Assembly (NCBI RefSeq): GCF_905220415.1
Contig: NC_059552.1
Span: forward strand, 7,517,001 to 7,581,000
Length of the DNA stretch: 64,000 nucleotides
Reading direction: 5' to 3'
DNA from: Colias croceus
Lineage: Eukaryota; Arthropoda; Insecta; Lepidoptera; Pieridae
Shown: positions 1 through 13,700 of the stretch, one piece after another
How the letters are laid out: every line of letters begins with the position of its first letter
Position numbering within the stretch: position 1 is the stretch's first letter
Notes under the pieces: generated by a model
Databases searched by the model: none
Seen by the model: the letters and a program-made list of their open reading frames with translations, nothing else
What the model was told of the DNA's origin: nothing
Translations under genes and position numbers: made by a program

Positions 1-171
1 GTCTCTTTGCATAAAACCCTTCTAGTGGGAGAGTTGAAGCGTAATAAATATTTTTCGGATTTGCCTAACAAAAAAAGTACTCCACTCTTTACAATTCATC
101 CATCTCTAGTTAAATCCATATTTCATACCCATGTTAAAAGATTTAATAGTACGTTTGATTTGAACCCCTTC
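1..171 (+). other. Open reading-frame tail running in from the left edge, unidentified
   Basis: Frame 1 is open from the first base to a TAA at 169-171, giving a 56-residue C-terminal stretch ending in FDLNPF. I do not recognise the family. An open stretch this long in AT-rich DNA is only weak evidence for coding. It is not part of PIP4K, whose residues resume at 1400. It could be the end of a transposon ORF or a chance frame. Confidence 0.2.
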
Positions 172-470
172 TAACTGTTTTTTTCCCTGATACGTTTGGC
201 ATGGTTTTACTTGGCGTGTGTGCGATACATTGTTCTAAAGAAGTACTCCGCTATCTGTAGATTTCTCGTTATTTTATCGAAAATAAAGCGTTTTCGACTA
301 AATGCCAATAACTCAGATAAGCATAAATATCGCGATTGTTTTATAGAAGTATTGTAAATACACCAGGTACTTGTATTTATATGTTATTTTGTTATGTTTA
401 TAACAATATTTTTCCCAAGGATATATTTTGTTTAGCCAGGATTAAATGGACCTATCCTTAATAATATCCC

Positions 471-638
471 TTTTTTTTAAAGTGGGTAAATCTTCCAAAG
501 ATACCCACGGTCCCCGGGGAAGGAGCCGTGGGTTATGTTATGTCGGATTCTTACCGACTAAAACCGCCCTGTGTTCCATCGAGCCGCTTAAATGATGGGG
601 CCGCGGCCAAGGGTATTGGTTGGAATTCTTCCGCGACC
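471..638 (+). repeat. Dispersed repeat, copy 1 (second copy near 47128)
   Basis: A GC-richer block in AT-rich DNA. It shares with 47128-47282 the succession: poly-T, GTGGG(T/G)AAATCTT, ATTACCCACGG/ATACCCACGG, CCGGGGAA, CCGYGGGTTATGT, GTCGGATTC, TACCGAC and GTGTTCCRTC. The family is not one I can name. The rest of 172-1399 is AT-rich intron or intergenic DNA; the only other feature seen there is a hairpin at 666-702. Confidence 0.6.
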
Positions 639-665
639 ATCCTCAATATTAGACAATCCTTAATA

Positions 666-702
666 GTGGTTAGGGATAATCCTTAATATTATCCCTAACC
701 AC
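666..702. repeat. Perfect 15-bp inverted repeat (hairpin)
   Basis: GTGGTTAGGGATAAT at 666-680 is exactly reverse-complementary to 688-702, with a 7-base loop. Related sequence (TCCTTAATAATATCCC) occurs near 435-470 on the other side of the repeat, so this is probably part of the same mobile-element neighbourhood. Confidence 0.6.
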
Positions 703-1399
703 ATGAGCGTATGAACGCTTATTTACTAATATGCGCAATTTGAAAAATGACTGCTTTAAACAAACAAATACTTTTTATAATATTTTATATTTGTATCTAC
801 TACCTATTTAACTTTAGTTTATTTAAAAACCTATTAATGATTTAAATATACAACGTATGTTCTATTATAGTCTACACCGAGAAATGAAAGAAAGTTGTTT
901 ACAAAACATAAATCTTCTAGATGTACTTTGATGTGGAATTACCTAGATCATATAGTTTATTTTTTACAGTAATGATTCACAACTGCAATGATATCATATT
1001 ATTACCTTGTGTTTTTTAACGTTACATATATTTTAAGAGTCAATAACCATATCTTCTATTTATAAAATATTTTTGTACGGATTATAAAACGATAATAAAA
1101 GTAACTTATCTTCTTGTTTCCTAAAAATGCGATTATAATAATTGAGGCGTGCACTATATAATTTTTGTTTTTCTTCGTTCCATGTAAAAAGATTTTACAT
1201 GTGGAAACATTTTACGTTGTTATGCAAAATAGGAGACACCATCAATTTGTGTATAATTATATAGGTATAATAACCGAAACCTATACGACATGATTAAATT
1301 GGCGATTGGCGATATATAATAAAAAATCAAGCCGGAAACTACACATTTACCTCTGTTTTTTACCATTTAATTTAAGGTAACTACATTATTTGTTGTCAG

Positions 1400-4300
1400 G
1401 TCGCAGCCGATACCAGACGAATCGTCTGGAAAGTCTGGCGCGAAGTTCTACCAGAGCTATGACAGACTGTTTATATTGAAGACCCTCACGTCGGAGGAGG
1501 TGGAGAGGATGCATTCTTTCTTGAAGCATTATCACCCGGTGAGAATATATCTATATTGATTTCTATAGATTTTATGTTTTTTTAAAGCTACTTCTTTTTA
1601 ACTGCGGATCCTTATTTCGAACTAGTGGTAAACTGTGTTTCGAAGGTCAGTTTCTTCTGAATATTCTATCGCTTATGTATAACTTGTATTTCTTTAAAGT
1701 TTTATCAAATCCGAAAGTCCGAAGTAGGTTAGGAAAATATTGTGGACGGGAATGTTTCGGAGGTGAAATGGTAAAATGTCAAACGAAAATTTTTTCTTGG
1801 AACTAAATAGTATTTGACCTATAGGTACCTAGTAAGATTATAGTCACCCACTAGCTTCCGCCCGCGACTCCGTCCGCGCGGAAAAATTAAGAAAAATGAA
1901 GAATTTTTTTTCTACGTATTTTTCCGGGATAAAAAGTATCCTATTTTATGCCCAGGATAATAAGGTATAATTATACCAAGTTTCATCGAAATCGAACCGT
2001 TAGTTTTCACGTGATGCCTTCACATACAGACAGACAGACAGACAAAAATTTTTTTAATCACATATTTGGGTTTGGTATCGATGCAGTAACTAACACCCCC
2101 TGCTATTTATTTTTTCAATATTTTCAATGTACAGAATTGACCCATCTACAGATTTATTATATGTATAGATAACTTTTCCTAAATTGAAGTCGCGTCTCTA
2201 GTCTTAATATAAACGCAAAAGTAAGATTCCAAATATGACAATGGAAAGTTTTCCTTTAAATTTAGATATCATAAAGAAAAATGTGTCATATTTCTGACGA
2301 AATTATTCCAGTGCATGTGTGTTGAGATTTGTTGTTAAAATTACATGCAAATTTTTTATCACATCATGTATAAATAAGATAATATTTTGATATGAAACTG
2401 GTTAACGTTGGATACTTGAAGATTCTGCCTGATGTGAAGTCGACTACAATAATGTCCCGCTACCTTGATTAATAATAAATTATAAAATCGTGACTGTGAT
2501 TGTAAAAGTATACCTACCTTATTAATACCTACGTATTATTATCCTATTTTTTTTTAATACATCGAATTAACAGTTAAACAAAATATACAGGGTTATTTGA
2601 AAAACACCAGCAACCTTGCAGGACAAGATTGCTAACATCATAAGTAACAACATATTTTGTTCTACGACTTTTGATAATTTGTTAGATTTTATTTTCATAC
2701 AAAAATAAATATTAATTTAATTTTCCATTTGAATATTATAAACTCTACGCGCATCCCAAAAATACGTAAACAAGAAGCGAAGGAGAGGGGGAAGGGGGCG
2801 TCGCGTCGTCCTTTCGATAATGAATAGAACATAGACTTACAAATGTTAGGAGAGTACAATAAAGGGTTAAAAAATCATTTATAAATAATTTATTGCGTTA
2901 TGCTAAAAGTCGTAGAAGAAATGGATGTTAGCTATCTTATCCTACGAGGTTGCTGGTGTTTTACAAGTAACCCTTTATAGTTAATATAATTTCATCAACA
3001 ACTTCGGTGTTACAAGGTACGATGGGATTGTCATCGTCCTTTAGGACAAAAATTCCTAAACAAAAAAAGATATAAAAAAAAAACCTCGGTGTAACTTGAA
3101 CCTTGAAATTTACAAGAATTTTAATAATGTACGGCTTAGGCTGGTGTCCTAATTCTTGTTATGAAATATGGCTTGTAAATTATTAAAGGGGTTGACGCAG
3201 TAGTAGTGTATTATATTATAATTACTTTCTTTATAAATTATTCAACACTAATCTTATATAGATTAAAATAACTACAGTGTAATTGCGTGCAGTCACTGCA
3301 AACGAAGCCATAGGCACGCAGCAACATTAAAATGTATGAATTTAAACCCTAGAGATTCCTTCACATAAGTGTACTTTATACAAAAACTAGCTTCCTGCCC
3401 GGCTTTGCCCGCGTTTTCAAAGAAAAACCTGCATAGTTCCCGTTCCCGTGGGATTTCCGGGATAAAACCTATCCTATGTTTTAATCCAAGTTACCCTCTA
3501 TATGTGTGCTTAATTTCATTGTAATCGGTTCAGTAGTATTTTCGTGAAAGAGTAACAAACACACACATATTCTCACAAACTTTCGCATTTATAATATTAG
3601 TAGGATTTATACGTACAATTTGTTAAAAGTTAAAACAATCAGACAGTTGTAGGTACAAGATAATAATAATATAATAACATATGCACGGATTACATGATAT
3701 CTCGTATCAGTGCGAATCAATATTTATCTACATTTTCCTGGTTTAACAATTTCTCCGTACTGATATTATTGTGTTTATTACTCATTGTGTTGTGTAATAA
3801 ATTAATCATCGTTCTTAACGCGTTGTTGGTATATGGGCTAGATTCTTGACTATGAAATATCATTACGTATTCTTTATAATGTAACACTTGTTATATCATT
3901 CGGTTTTCCTATTGGAAAGGTAATTTTTGAGATTCAATTTCTACTATAGAACTAATAAGATTATACAATATGCATATTTTAAGCAGAACATAAGTTAACA
4001 TAATATATACATTATACAGTATTACATTTTAACAAAGAGTGCACTCAAAAGCTCTCTTAAAGGCCTCTCAACATGTTCCAGTAAAAACACAGGCTGTATC
4101 TGTTGAACTATTAAAATTGATTGTTGATTAAATTAAACACTATTGGCAATTGGCATCGATATTAACTCACTGAAGAATATGGCTTGCTGAAAGTGCTGGT
4201 GGAACTTGAGCTTTCCACCACCAACAATTTAACAGTGGCACACTGCAACTTTTTTATACTCAATTTTAAGTTACCCTATTGCCCTTTTTGTAAGTGTGCA

Positions 4301-7300
4301 TTGGAAATAAATGTATTTTCTTTCTTCTAATGTTAGAATAATAAGTGCCCAGAGCTAAATTAAAAACCCACAATATATTTACAGTACATAGTGGAGAGGC
4401 ATGGCAAGACGTTGCTGCCTCAGTACCTCGGCATGTACCGCCTGACGGTGGACGGCATTGAGCACTATCTAGTGGCTACCAGGAACGTGTTCTCCAACCA
4501 TTTGAATATACACAAGTGAGTGCTGTTTGTTTGTACATGTTTATAGGTGCTTAGGACCCTTTGGTAGACATCTTGGTCCGATAATTTCGAAAGTATAGAG
4601 ATAAATTGGGTAGTGGAGCTTCCCCTGGGAAATTTTTGTGTGTTCGCAGGATATATTGGTAAAATATTTACTTTAAAATTAAAAATGTTTGATATCCATG
4701 TAATTTATATGTTTAGAAAAATAAAATAGTTATAGATACGCTAGTGAACAATAACATTGTATATTAGATATCATGAATGTAAATAATGGAATTTTTATTG
4801 ATGAGAAGAGATTTTTTCTTGGAAATGGATCTTTTAGCAATATATGTATGTATATTGTATATTCCATACATTTCCCAGGAAATACGACCTAAAAGGGTCG
4901 ACGGTAGACCGCGAGGCATCCGAAAAGGAGCTAGAGAAAGAACTGCCAACTCTGAAGGACAACGATTTCATCAAGCAAGGCGTAAGGATCGACATAGGTG
5001 ATGCAGCCAAGGAGAAACTACTGGAGACGCTCACTGCTGATGTTGAGGTAATTTTCATTGACGGATATGCTAATTTTAATTGTGATTGGGCAAAACTTTT
5101 GTTTATTCAGGGAAATGCTAATTTTAGTAGTATTGTAATTGGAGAGTCACCAGTAATCCCGCTAGAGCAATCGAATTTATTCTATTCTTTCGGTTTGATG
5201 TGTTAAAAGGAACACCGCACGTTCCATTAAATTTGTCTTGTATGAATTACGTTGTACGTATGTATGTTTGGTGTATGCCATTTAAATAAATAAATAATTA
5301 ATAAATGGCTTAGGGAATAGTAGAAATAACAGGTCATGACGTCATGTGCGCGCTTTTGTCAATTGATGATTGCAAGTCTTGCGTAGGAAGTAGGAACAAT
5401 CGAAACTATGTGCACGGTGCGGCAACGTCGCTTCAGCCGCTCGTCATGCGTTTGTCGTGCGGCCTTTGCCATTAGGCACAGATTACAAAAACTTTTAAGT
5501 TTCGAGACATTTTGAAGTGAAATATCTTAAGGCGCGGTGAGAGTAAAATTTCAAGGTAGCGTCATGGTAATACCGTCACGTTCTGGCGACGATTTCGATA
5601 TCATTAAATATTGTCTTAGAAGTTCACTTCAGACACGTGTGCTCTACACAAACGCTTTTTTAATTTATAATTAATTAATCATTACATAGTATAAAACAAA
5701 GTCGCTTTCTCAGTCCCTATGTCCCTTTGTATGTTTATATCTTTAAAACTACGCAACGGATTTTGATGCGGTAGACTGATTCAAGAGGAAGGTTTTAGTA
5801 TTATTTTTTAGATGTTAGACAAAGCGGGCGAAGCCGCGGGCGGTAAGCTAGTAAGATTTATAATGATGAAACCTACGATATATTAACCCATTGAGCCCCG
5901 AGCGGCCCGATCGGACCACGACACAATAGATCCGTGTCTATTGTGTCTGTGATTCCGGGGGCTGAGTTATTAAGATTTATAATGATGAAACCAATATAAT
6001 ATATTTGTGTATTGTACCGGCCGGTAGTTCCTAACAAAACTGCACCTCATGGACTACTCGCTGCTGCTGGGCGTGCACGAGTGCGGGCGCGGCGAGGCGG
6101 AGGCGGAGGCGGCGCGGCAGCGGGACGCCGAGCGGGACAGCGACAACGAGTCCGACACCGACTCCGACACCGACACGCGACACGACAGGTATCCGACACG
6201 ACATGTATCCGACACGACAGGTATCCGACACGACATGTATCCGACACGACAGGTATCCGACACGACATGTATCTGACACGACATGTATCCGACACGACAA
6301 TGACCCGACATGTATCCGATACCGACACGGCAGGTATCCGACACTGACACGACATGTATCCGACACCGCTACGACATGTATCGGACGACCGCCACTGACA
6401 CGACAGGTATCCGATACCGACACGACATGTATCCGATACCGACATGACATGTATCTGACAGCGACACACGCCATGACAGGTATTCGACACGCGCACACAC
6501 GTCATAATGTATGTACATTCATACGTCGCTCTCTGCGGCTAAAGCGCGAATAGAGCGTGGTGTAGCCGCTGTAGGGCTCCCCGAAGTAACACTACTAAAC
6601 TTACAATAAATAAATAAAAAGACAAAATTCACATAACATGACCCTATAAAATGTAATTAAAGATATATTCATTAAATTACACATAGGGACAACCATATAT
6701 TATACTCCTTAAAAAGCAACCGAGCCAGTGCTGTTTCACTATGCTGAATTGTAGTGACCAACTATTTAAATCTTTTTAATTTGTTGTACAGGTGATATTC
6801 ACAACACAATATAACGTGTTATACATAACATTTCTAATATAGTCACAAGACATGTGTGATAACTAAAATGTTAAAATTAAAATAATTAAAATGTTGATTT
6901 TTTTCCAAATAAAACGCACAAAAATATGATGATAGATTCACCATAATGTATGATGTATCTATCACGTTTCATTAAAGAAACGAATCTTCAATGGCGGCCA
7001 AAGCCGATACTGACGTATGGTAGGGTCAGAAAAAAATAAAATAAAAAATAACGTTAATGGATAATAGTTAATTATTAATAATTATTTATTTCAAATTGTT
7101 TGTTGACAAACTTTTTGGTATGGTATTTGTGTATTTATATGAAATATCATATTTTTTTGCATGCCGTACGGCCGTGTGTATAAGTATATTAAGAAGAGCT
7201 GGAACGTCAACACATTTACACATTGCACATGTTAGGCCGGGAGATACTGACACAAAATTTCGGGTCATTTGTAACAGGATGGCGGTCTAGAGGGGTCTTA

Positions 7301-7748
7301 CTTATCCGACGAGTGTGACTTACGCCCACGCGACTAGTCCGCCGGTACCAGCGTTCTGACCATCATTTTTCTTTTTGTCATTGCGTAATAAGACCTCTGT
7401 AGAACGGCCATTCTGTTACAAATGACCCGAAATTTTGTGTCAGTATCTCCCGGCCTATGTATGTGTCATATTTTGCAATTGTTTATAAATACAGGGTGAT
7501 GTAATTGGTGTAGTACGAATATCTAAAAATCTATGAAGAATTTTGTGATACAGTAAATGGAAGAATTATATACTATTTTACAGTATTTAATAAAATCATT
7601 TAATTTTTTGTTAATTTTAATTAGAAATGTCAATTTTTGTCACCAAGGTCGAATTTGGATGATAAGGATCTTGTTAGAAAAATATAAATTTTGACTAAAA
7701 TCGGCATTTTTTTTTTCAAAAATCAAATTACTAATTAATAATCAGAGT

Positions 7749-7783
<35 letters not shown>

Positions 7784-10700
7784 TTTCTGATTCCTTACAG
7801 CTATTCATACAATAATTACATAATAATAGAACAATACGCCAATAAAAAGGAATTCCGTTAATAGAATTATTATAAAAACATATTGTGACAAGGAAAATCG
7901 AGTAAGAAAGTAAGAGGAAAAGATATACGTTAAAATAATAATTAACAAAAGACTCTTGTGATGAGTGTAGGTGTAGTAATGGTGTGTAATGGGTGTGTAG
8001 CACAGAGCATATAATGGAGGTTTGAAAACCTCCTTTATCTGTTCTGTGGTGTGTAGTCTGTTGTGAGTGAGTGAGTGAGTGACTGACTGATTGACTGAGA
8101 GTATGTATGTATAAATTTAAGTAACTAAAAATTAAGTACTGAAACTAGTTATTATTATTAATTATTGGAAAAAGTGATTGCTTTTTTAAAATTTGAGCGA
8201 GATGTCTTAAATATGTCCACATTAGAAAATTTCTTATTATATATATCTGGCAAGCGGAAAAGAGCTGAGTGTTGCAGATGCCTGGTTGATGCAAGCGGTA
8301 CTCTGAATAAGTGTGTGTGTCTAGTGCGGAGCGATGGCGCCTGAATAGATATATTGCTGAGAATATTCGGGCAGTCCAACTTATTGTTTATAATGTCATA
8401 AAAGAGCATCATATCAATAATATCCCTTCGCTGTTCTAAGGTATTTAATTTGTGGAGTGCACAAGATTCGAGATAATCAGCTGGATTGGCATGACATAAA
8501 AAATTTAGCTTTTTTACAAAGATTTTTTGAATTTTTTCTAGCCGTTCAATATGACAACGATAAATTGGACGCCAAATAGAACTCGCAAATTCGAGCACAC
8601 TACGTACATACGCGAAATATAGTACCTTTAAACATAGAATGTCATTAAATGCATCACTAGTGCGAAGTATGAATCCTAGATTTTTATAAGCTTTTTGCAT
8701 GACAAACTCGACATGATCAATATGTGACAGTTTTGTGTCGTGGATAACACCTAAGTCCCTAATTTGATTTGTTCTTTGAAGCATTTCATCATTTAATCTA
8801 TAATCAAATTTAATAACATTATTCTTCTTACGTGTAAAAGTGATTATTTGACATTTGTTGATATTAACCGATATTTTATTATTTTTGTAATAAAGGGAAA
8901 GGCGATTGAGATCACTTTGCAGTTTGAAACAGTCTTCTATGGTGCAGATTTTTTTATAAAGCTTCTTGTCATCGGCAAATACGAGGAAATTAGAATTAAG
9001 AAAGCACTCATATAGATCATAGATAAAAACGTTGTAAAATAACGGTCCGAGATGTGAACCCTGAGGAACACCGGATGTCACTGTAATAAAATCTGATCTG
9101 TAACCCCCTACTACTGTTGCTTGACTTCGATTCTTTATATAGGACTCCGTCCATCTTAAGAGGTTGCCTCTAATACCAATGGCAAAAAGTTTCATTAACA
9201 GAATATTGTGATCCACCTTATCAAACGCCTTCTCAAAATCCGTATAAATAACATCAATTTGAGAATTGTCATCTAGGTCTCTGTTTATGTCATGCGTAAA
9301 CTCAAGCAGGTTGGTGATAACGCTTCGCGATTTAATAAAGCCATGGTGATTATTAGGGATGCATCTTGAAGCACTAAAATATATGTTGTTAAAAGCAATA
9401 CGTTCTAGAAGCTTACCAAATATATTCAACATTGATTTTCCTCTGTAATTCGTTATATCGGTTTTAGATTTACTTTTATGTATTGGTACGACTTGCGCCT
9501 CTTTCCATCTGTTAGGGAAGATACCTTCCGAAAGAGAGCGTTTAAATAATATTAAAAGGGGAGATAACAGGCCAGATTCACACTTCCTTATAAAAATTGC
9601 AGGTATGCCGTCAGTTCCAGCCCCTTTCCGAGGATGAAGTTGTTTAAATATTTTTTTAAGTATAGTCACGTTAACCTCAATGGAATGAAGGTTATCGGAC
9701 ATATTAGCTTCTTTAGCATAGTTGGGGATAGATTGATCGCATGGCTGGAATACGCTTCGGAAATATTCGTTAAACGAGTCGCAAATATCTTGTCCGTTTG
9801 TTAATAGACGCCCTTTATAATACATAGTCTGCGGCAGACTATGGTCAGACCGCTTGTTTTTTATATAAGTCCAGAATTCTTTCGGTGAATTTATAATGCT
9901 ATTTTGACAGCGGTGTATATACTTATTGTATGATTCTAATTGTAATTCTTTAACACGGGCTCTGAGAAGAGAGAAAGCGGCATAGTCACACGGATTATTA
10001 AACTTTTTCCATTTCTTATGAATTTTTGATTTTTCCTTAATAAGATTAATTAGTGCTGGTGTATACCATTTGGGATAATTATACCGAGACGTAAGTCTGA
10101 CAATAGGAATATACTCGTCAATACAGGAATATATAACCTTATAAAATGCATCAACAGCCTCATTGACAGTGCCTGAATATAATAGCTCGTGCCAGTTAAT
10201 ATTTTTTAACTTATAGTTGATCCCGTCATAATCACCCTTAAAAAATTTCCGTACCACCCGGGTTTTACATTGTAAAGGTTTTATATATAAACTAGCTGTG
10301 CCCGCGACTTCGTCCGCGTGGAATAGCGACTGCATAGTAGTTACTACTTTACATACAATTATTTAGTAAACACGTACTACCATAAACAATTCATAGAATT
10401 GTCAATATAATTAATTACTAATATAAGCTAAAAAACTTACGTACTTTCCGGAAATCCGGGGCATTTTCCGGGGATATCCGGAAAATGCCTGTAAAATATC
10501 TGGAAAATCCCCCGGAAAATGTGTGAAAATGTCCGGGAAATACCCGGAAAATATCCGGAAAATGCGTGAAAATGGTCGGGAAAAGCGTGGAAAATGCCTG
10601 AAAAATCTCCGGAAAATGCCAGGGAAATGTCTGGAAAATATCCGGAAAATGCGTGGAAAATGCCTGGAAAATTTTCAAAAAATGCGTGAAAATGTCCGGA

Positions 10701-13700
10701 AAAGGCATGGAAAATGCCTGGAAAATTCCCGGAAAATGTCAGGAAAATGTCTGGAAAATGCCTGGAAAATCCCCGGAAAATGCGTGAAAATGTCCGGAAA
10801 AGCGTGGAAAATGCCTGGATAATCTCCGGAAAATGTCAGGGAAATGTCAGGGAAATGTTCAGAAAATGCCTGGAAAATGCCTGGAAAATATCTAGAAAAT
10901 ATCCGGAAAATGCGTGAAAATGTCCGGAAAAAGCGTGGAAAATGCCTGGAAAATCCCCGGAAATTTCCTGGGAATTACCCAGAAAATTCCCGGAAAATAT
11001 CTGGAAAACGCGTGAAAATGTCCGGAAAAGCGTGGAAAATGCCTGGATAATCTCCGGAAAATGTCAGGGAAATGTCAGGAAAATGCCTGGGAAATGCCTG
11101 GAAATATCTGGAAAATATCCGGAAAATGGGTGAAATGGTCCGGAAAAAACGTGGAAAATGCCTGGAAAATCCCCGGAAAATGCGTGAGGAATTGCCCGGA
11201 AAATGCCCGGAAAATGCGTGAAAATGTCCGGAAAAAGCGTGGAAAATGCCACTTCAAATTTGCGAAGTAATTAAAGCAGACAACCAAAAAAAGAAAAAGA
11301 AAGCTAAAATCTTTCATATTAAATGTATATGGGATATTCATAATTATTTCATATTATGTACTTAATGTATAATGGGAGGGTTTAAAGATATTTTTTTTTA
11401 TATTTCTCGATTTATTTAAAAAAAATGATTACGGCCATTATTAGGTTTAGTACTTTCGATATCAGTTTAAAGTTTTTTGTTATCTGTAATACTTACAAAA
11501 AAAAATCGCCTGTGCACACTCATGAACGATTACACCTTGTACATGAATGCCTTAGCAAATGTTCGCCGTGATTATTTAAATGATCATAATTTTTTTTATT
11601 AATGAACCAATTGACATGAATTAAACACTAAATGACAAAAAAAATTAACTACAGTTTTGGGTTCGGGATCAATTTAATAATTACACCTGCTAATATTTTT
11701 TTACATATTTTCATTGTATAAAATCGTAACATAATTTCCTTTATGTATTGTTCTATTAACACATAGATAATATCTTCCCAAGGTACTAAATTTTAATAAA
11801 AAAGTTGTTTTTGTTATTTATATCTAAAAAGAGTATTAATTATATTAGACAGAAATAAACATAAAATTTTTATAAGTTTTATGGAAGCTGAATGTAATGC
11901 AAATGGGCAAATATAAAAGTAAAATTAGGTATTTAAAATAAATAAATGAAACAACTACCAATTACAGAAAAACTTCTTTTTCGGTTGAAAATTGCTGGAT
12001 CATGAGTATAATTCTTTATCTCTTACCTTGGGCAGTCTGGAAGAGATCGCTAGTAAGCGATAAGACCGCCTTATGTACATACCGTGTTAATCCATTTGGT
12101 ATGATTGTAAATATTTTACTTGGTGTGGTACGTATATTACCACACCAATTGATAAATAATATGTACTCTGATCCCAGTAGGATCTGTACCGCGATAGCCA
12201 TAACGATAATAAAACAATCAGATGACAGTAAAGCACGATTAAAAATCATACTTGTATAGTAGTTGTGAGTGCAATATTTACGTTTCAAAATAACATTTTT
12301 TTTGGTACTAAAACGTAGGTAGATTCTCACGCACGCACGCTGATACGTGGTTGGCTGCCCCTTTTCTCATTCCCGAAAAATATCCTCTAAAATTAGGTAC
12401 CCAAGATTCTTCCAATGATTGTACCATACGTTGGAAATTAACTTTAGTCAACAATTGACCACGCGCCAGGATACTTATTTCTACTACATCCTCATGCAAA
12501 TCGTTAATTTTTATGAACATTGAATCTGTAAATAAAAAAAAAGAAAAGATTACTTTACCTAATTTTATTAAAAAGCTACTAACAAATAAAATTCTATCAA
12601 GAACTAAAGTGACCTTCTTTGGGCGTTTAATATAGTCTTGTAAAAGTTATACATAAAAATAAAATTTCATCATTTTCTTATTTTGTCGTAACTTCAATTC
12701 TAATTAAAAACATGAGTCTAACTATATAATTAATTAATAAAGAATAAATATAAAAGCTACAACTTACCTTTTGTGGGAACGCAAGAAGGATTTTTTAAAA
12801 TGTCACAATTAACTGTTAATAGTGTCTTGTTTGACATCAAATAATAAACATCTACCCTCACTTGTAAAATTTTATTTAGTATATTCACATAAAATATAAG
12901 CACCTGAAGTGGACTCTGGGAAGACATGGGTTAAAAAGTTAAATAAATAAGTACAATTAAAAACCCCACCAACATCATATTATTTAATTTTTAATTATAA
13001 ATTTGCAAGAAGCGTTAAACATGTAAATTGATTTGATTTTAATGAAGTCTCATAGATGGCGTTGTTTCAAATTTGTCTTTATACTACTAAGATTCATTAA
13101 ACTGTTTCTCTGCCAAAATTACGTAAATGACGTAGTTTTTATAGTGTAAAGCTAGATAATAGCGTGGCTTACCCAAAAACAACATTTAAACATGAGTCTT
13201 TAGATTGTACGCTGTGTAATACACGGAATACGTTAGAAAAATAAAGGTTCACAGCTCCTCCCCCGGAGGTGATAGCATGATAATGTGTATATAAAAGCCT
13301 CACCCGACCTGTTATTAATATTCATGCAAAATTTGAAGTCAATCTATGCGGTACTTTTCGAGATTAGCTCGGACAAATATACAGACAAACAGACAAACAG
13401 ACAAACCGACAAACAGACAAACAGACAAAAATTCTAAAAACTATGTTTTTGGCTTCTATATCGATTATAGATCGTGGATTATGTATTCTTTTAAAAAAAT
13501 ATTCAATGTACAGTTTTGACTTTCCTACGATTTTATTATATGTATAGATCATTAATAATACATTCGAGTGGACAATGGTAAGGATCAATATTTACTAGCG
13601 GCTTAGAGCTTATGCTACAGTGTAAGTGGGTATTAGAAAGAACGAGGTCCAGAACATTACCGCATGTATTCTGAAAAAAGTTGTATTGCTTTAAACCCAG

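Larger units (their letters stand above)
10292..13548 (-). mobile_element. Large Helitron (3257 bp) inserted in the LINE
   Basis: On the minus strand it starts TCTATACATATAATAAAATC and ends with CGCGGACGAAGTCGCGGGC then ACAGCTAG. It lies between A10291 and T13549 on the plus strand. Removing it restores the LINE reading frame without loss or duplication of a base, the expected AT target of a Helitron. It carries a minisatellite (10440-11260), a LINE-tail insertion (about 12010-12160), a decayed spliced ORF and a (CAAA)n/CAGA-type repeat near its 5' end. No Rep/helicase frame is visible, so it is non-autonomous. The 12.2-13.5 kb part is paralogous to 26.2-27.8 kb. Confidence 0.88.

Noticed and set aside
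4844..5206. 120-codon frame containing PIP4K residues
   Set aside because: It is exon 4879-5047 plus intron on both sides; splice sites and family alignment define the true exon.
6165..6490. CRISPR-like array
   Set aside because: Units are contiguous 16/32-bp tandem repeats without unique spacers, in an animal gene.
6012..6553. Several 75-155 codon frames on both strands, some starting at MDYSLLLG
   Set aside because: They are PIP4K exon sequence running into the 16-bp minisatellite. The exon ends at the donor after 6188, and the other frames are repeat artefacts.
10418..11341. Multiple open frames of MSGKCLENAWK type
   Set aside because: By-products of the CCGGAAAATG minisatellite, whose units are multiples of three; no independent gene evidence.
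13364..13588. Frame ending in CLSVCRFVCLSVCLYICPS
   Set aside because: Translation of the (ACAGACAA)n simple repeat at the Helitron 5' end.
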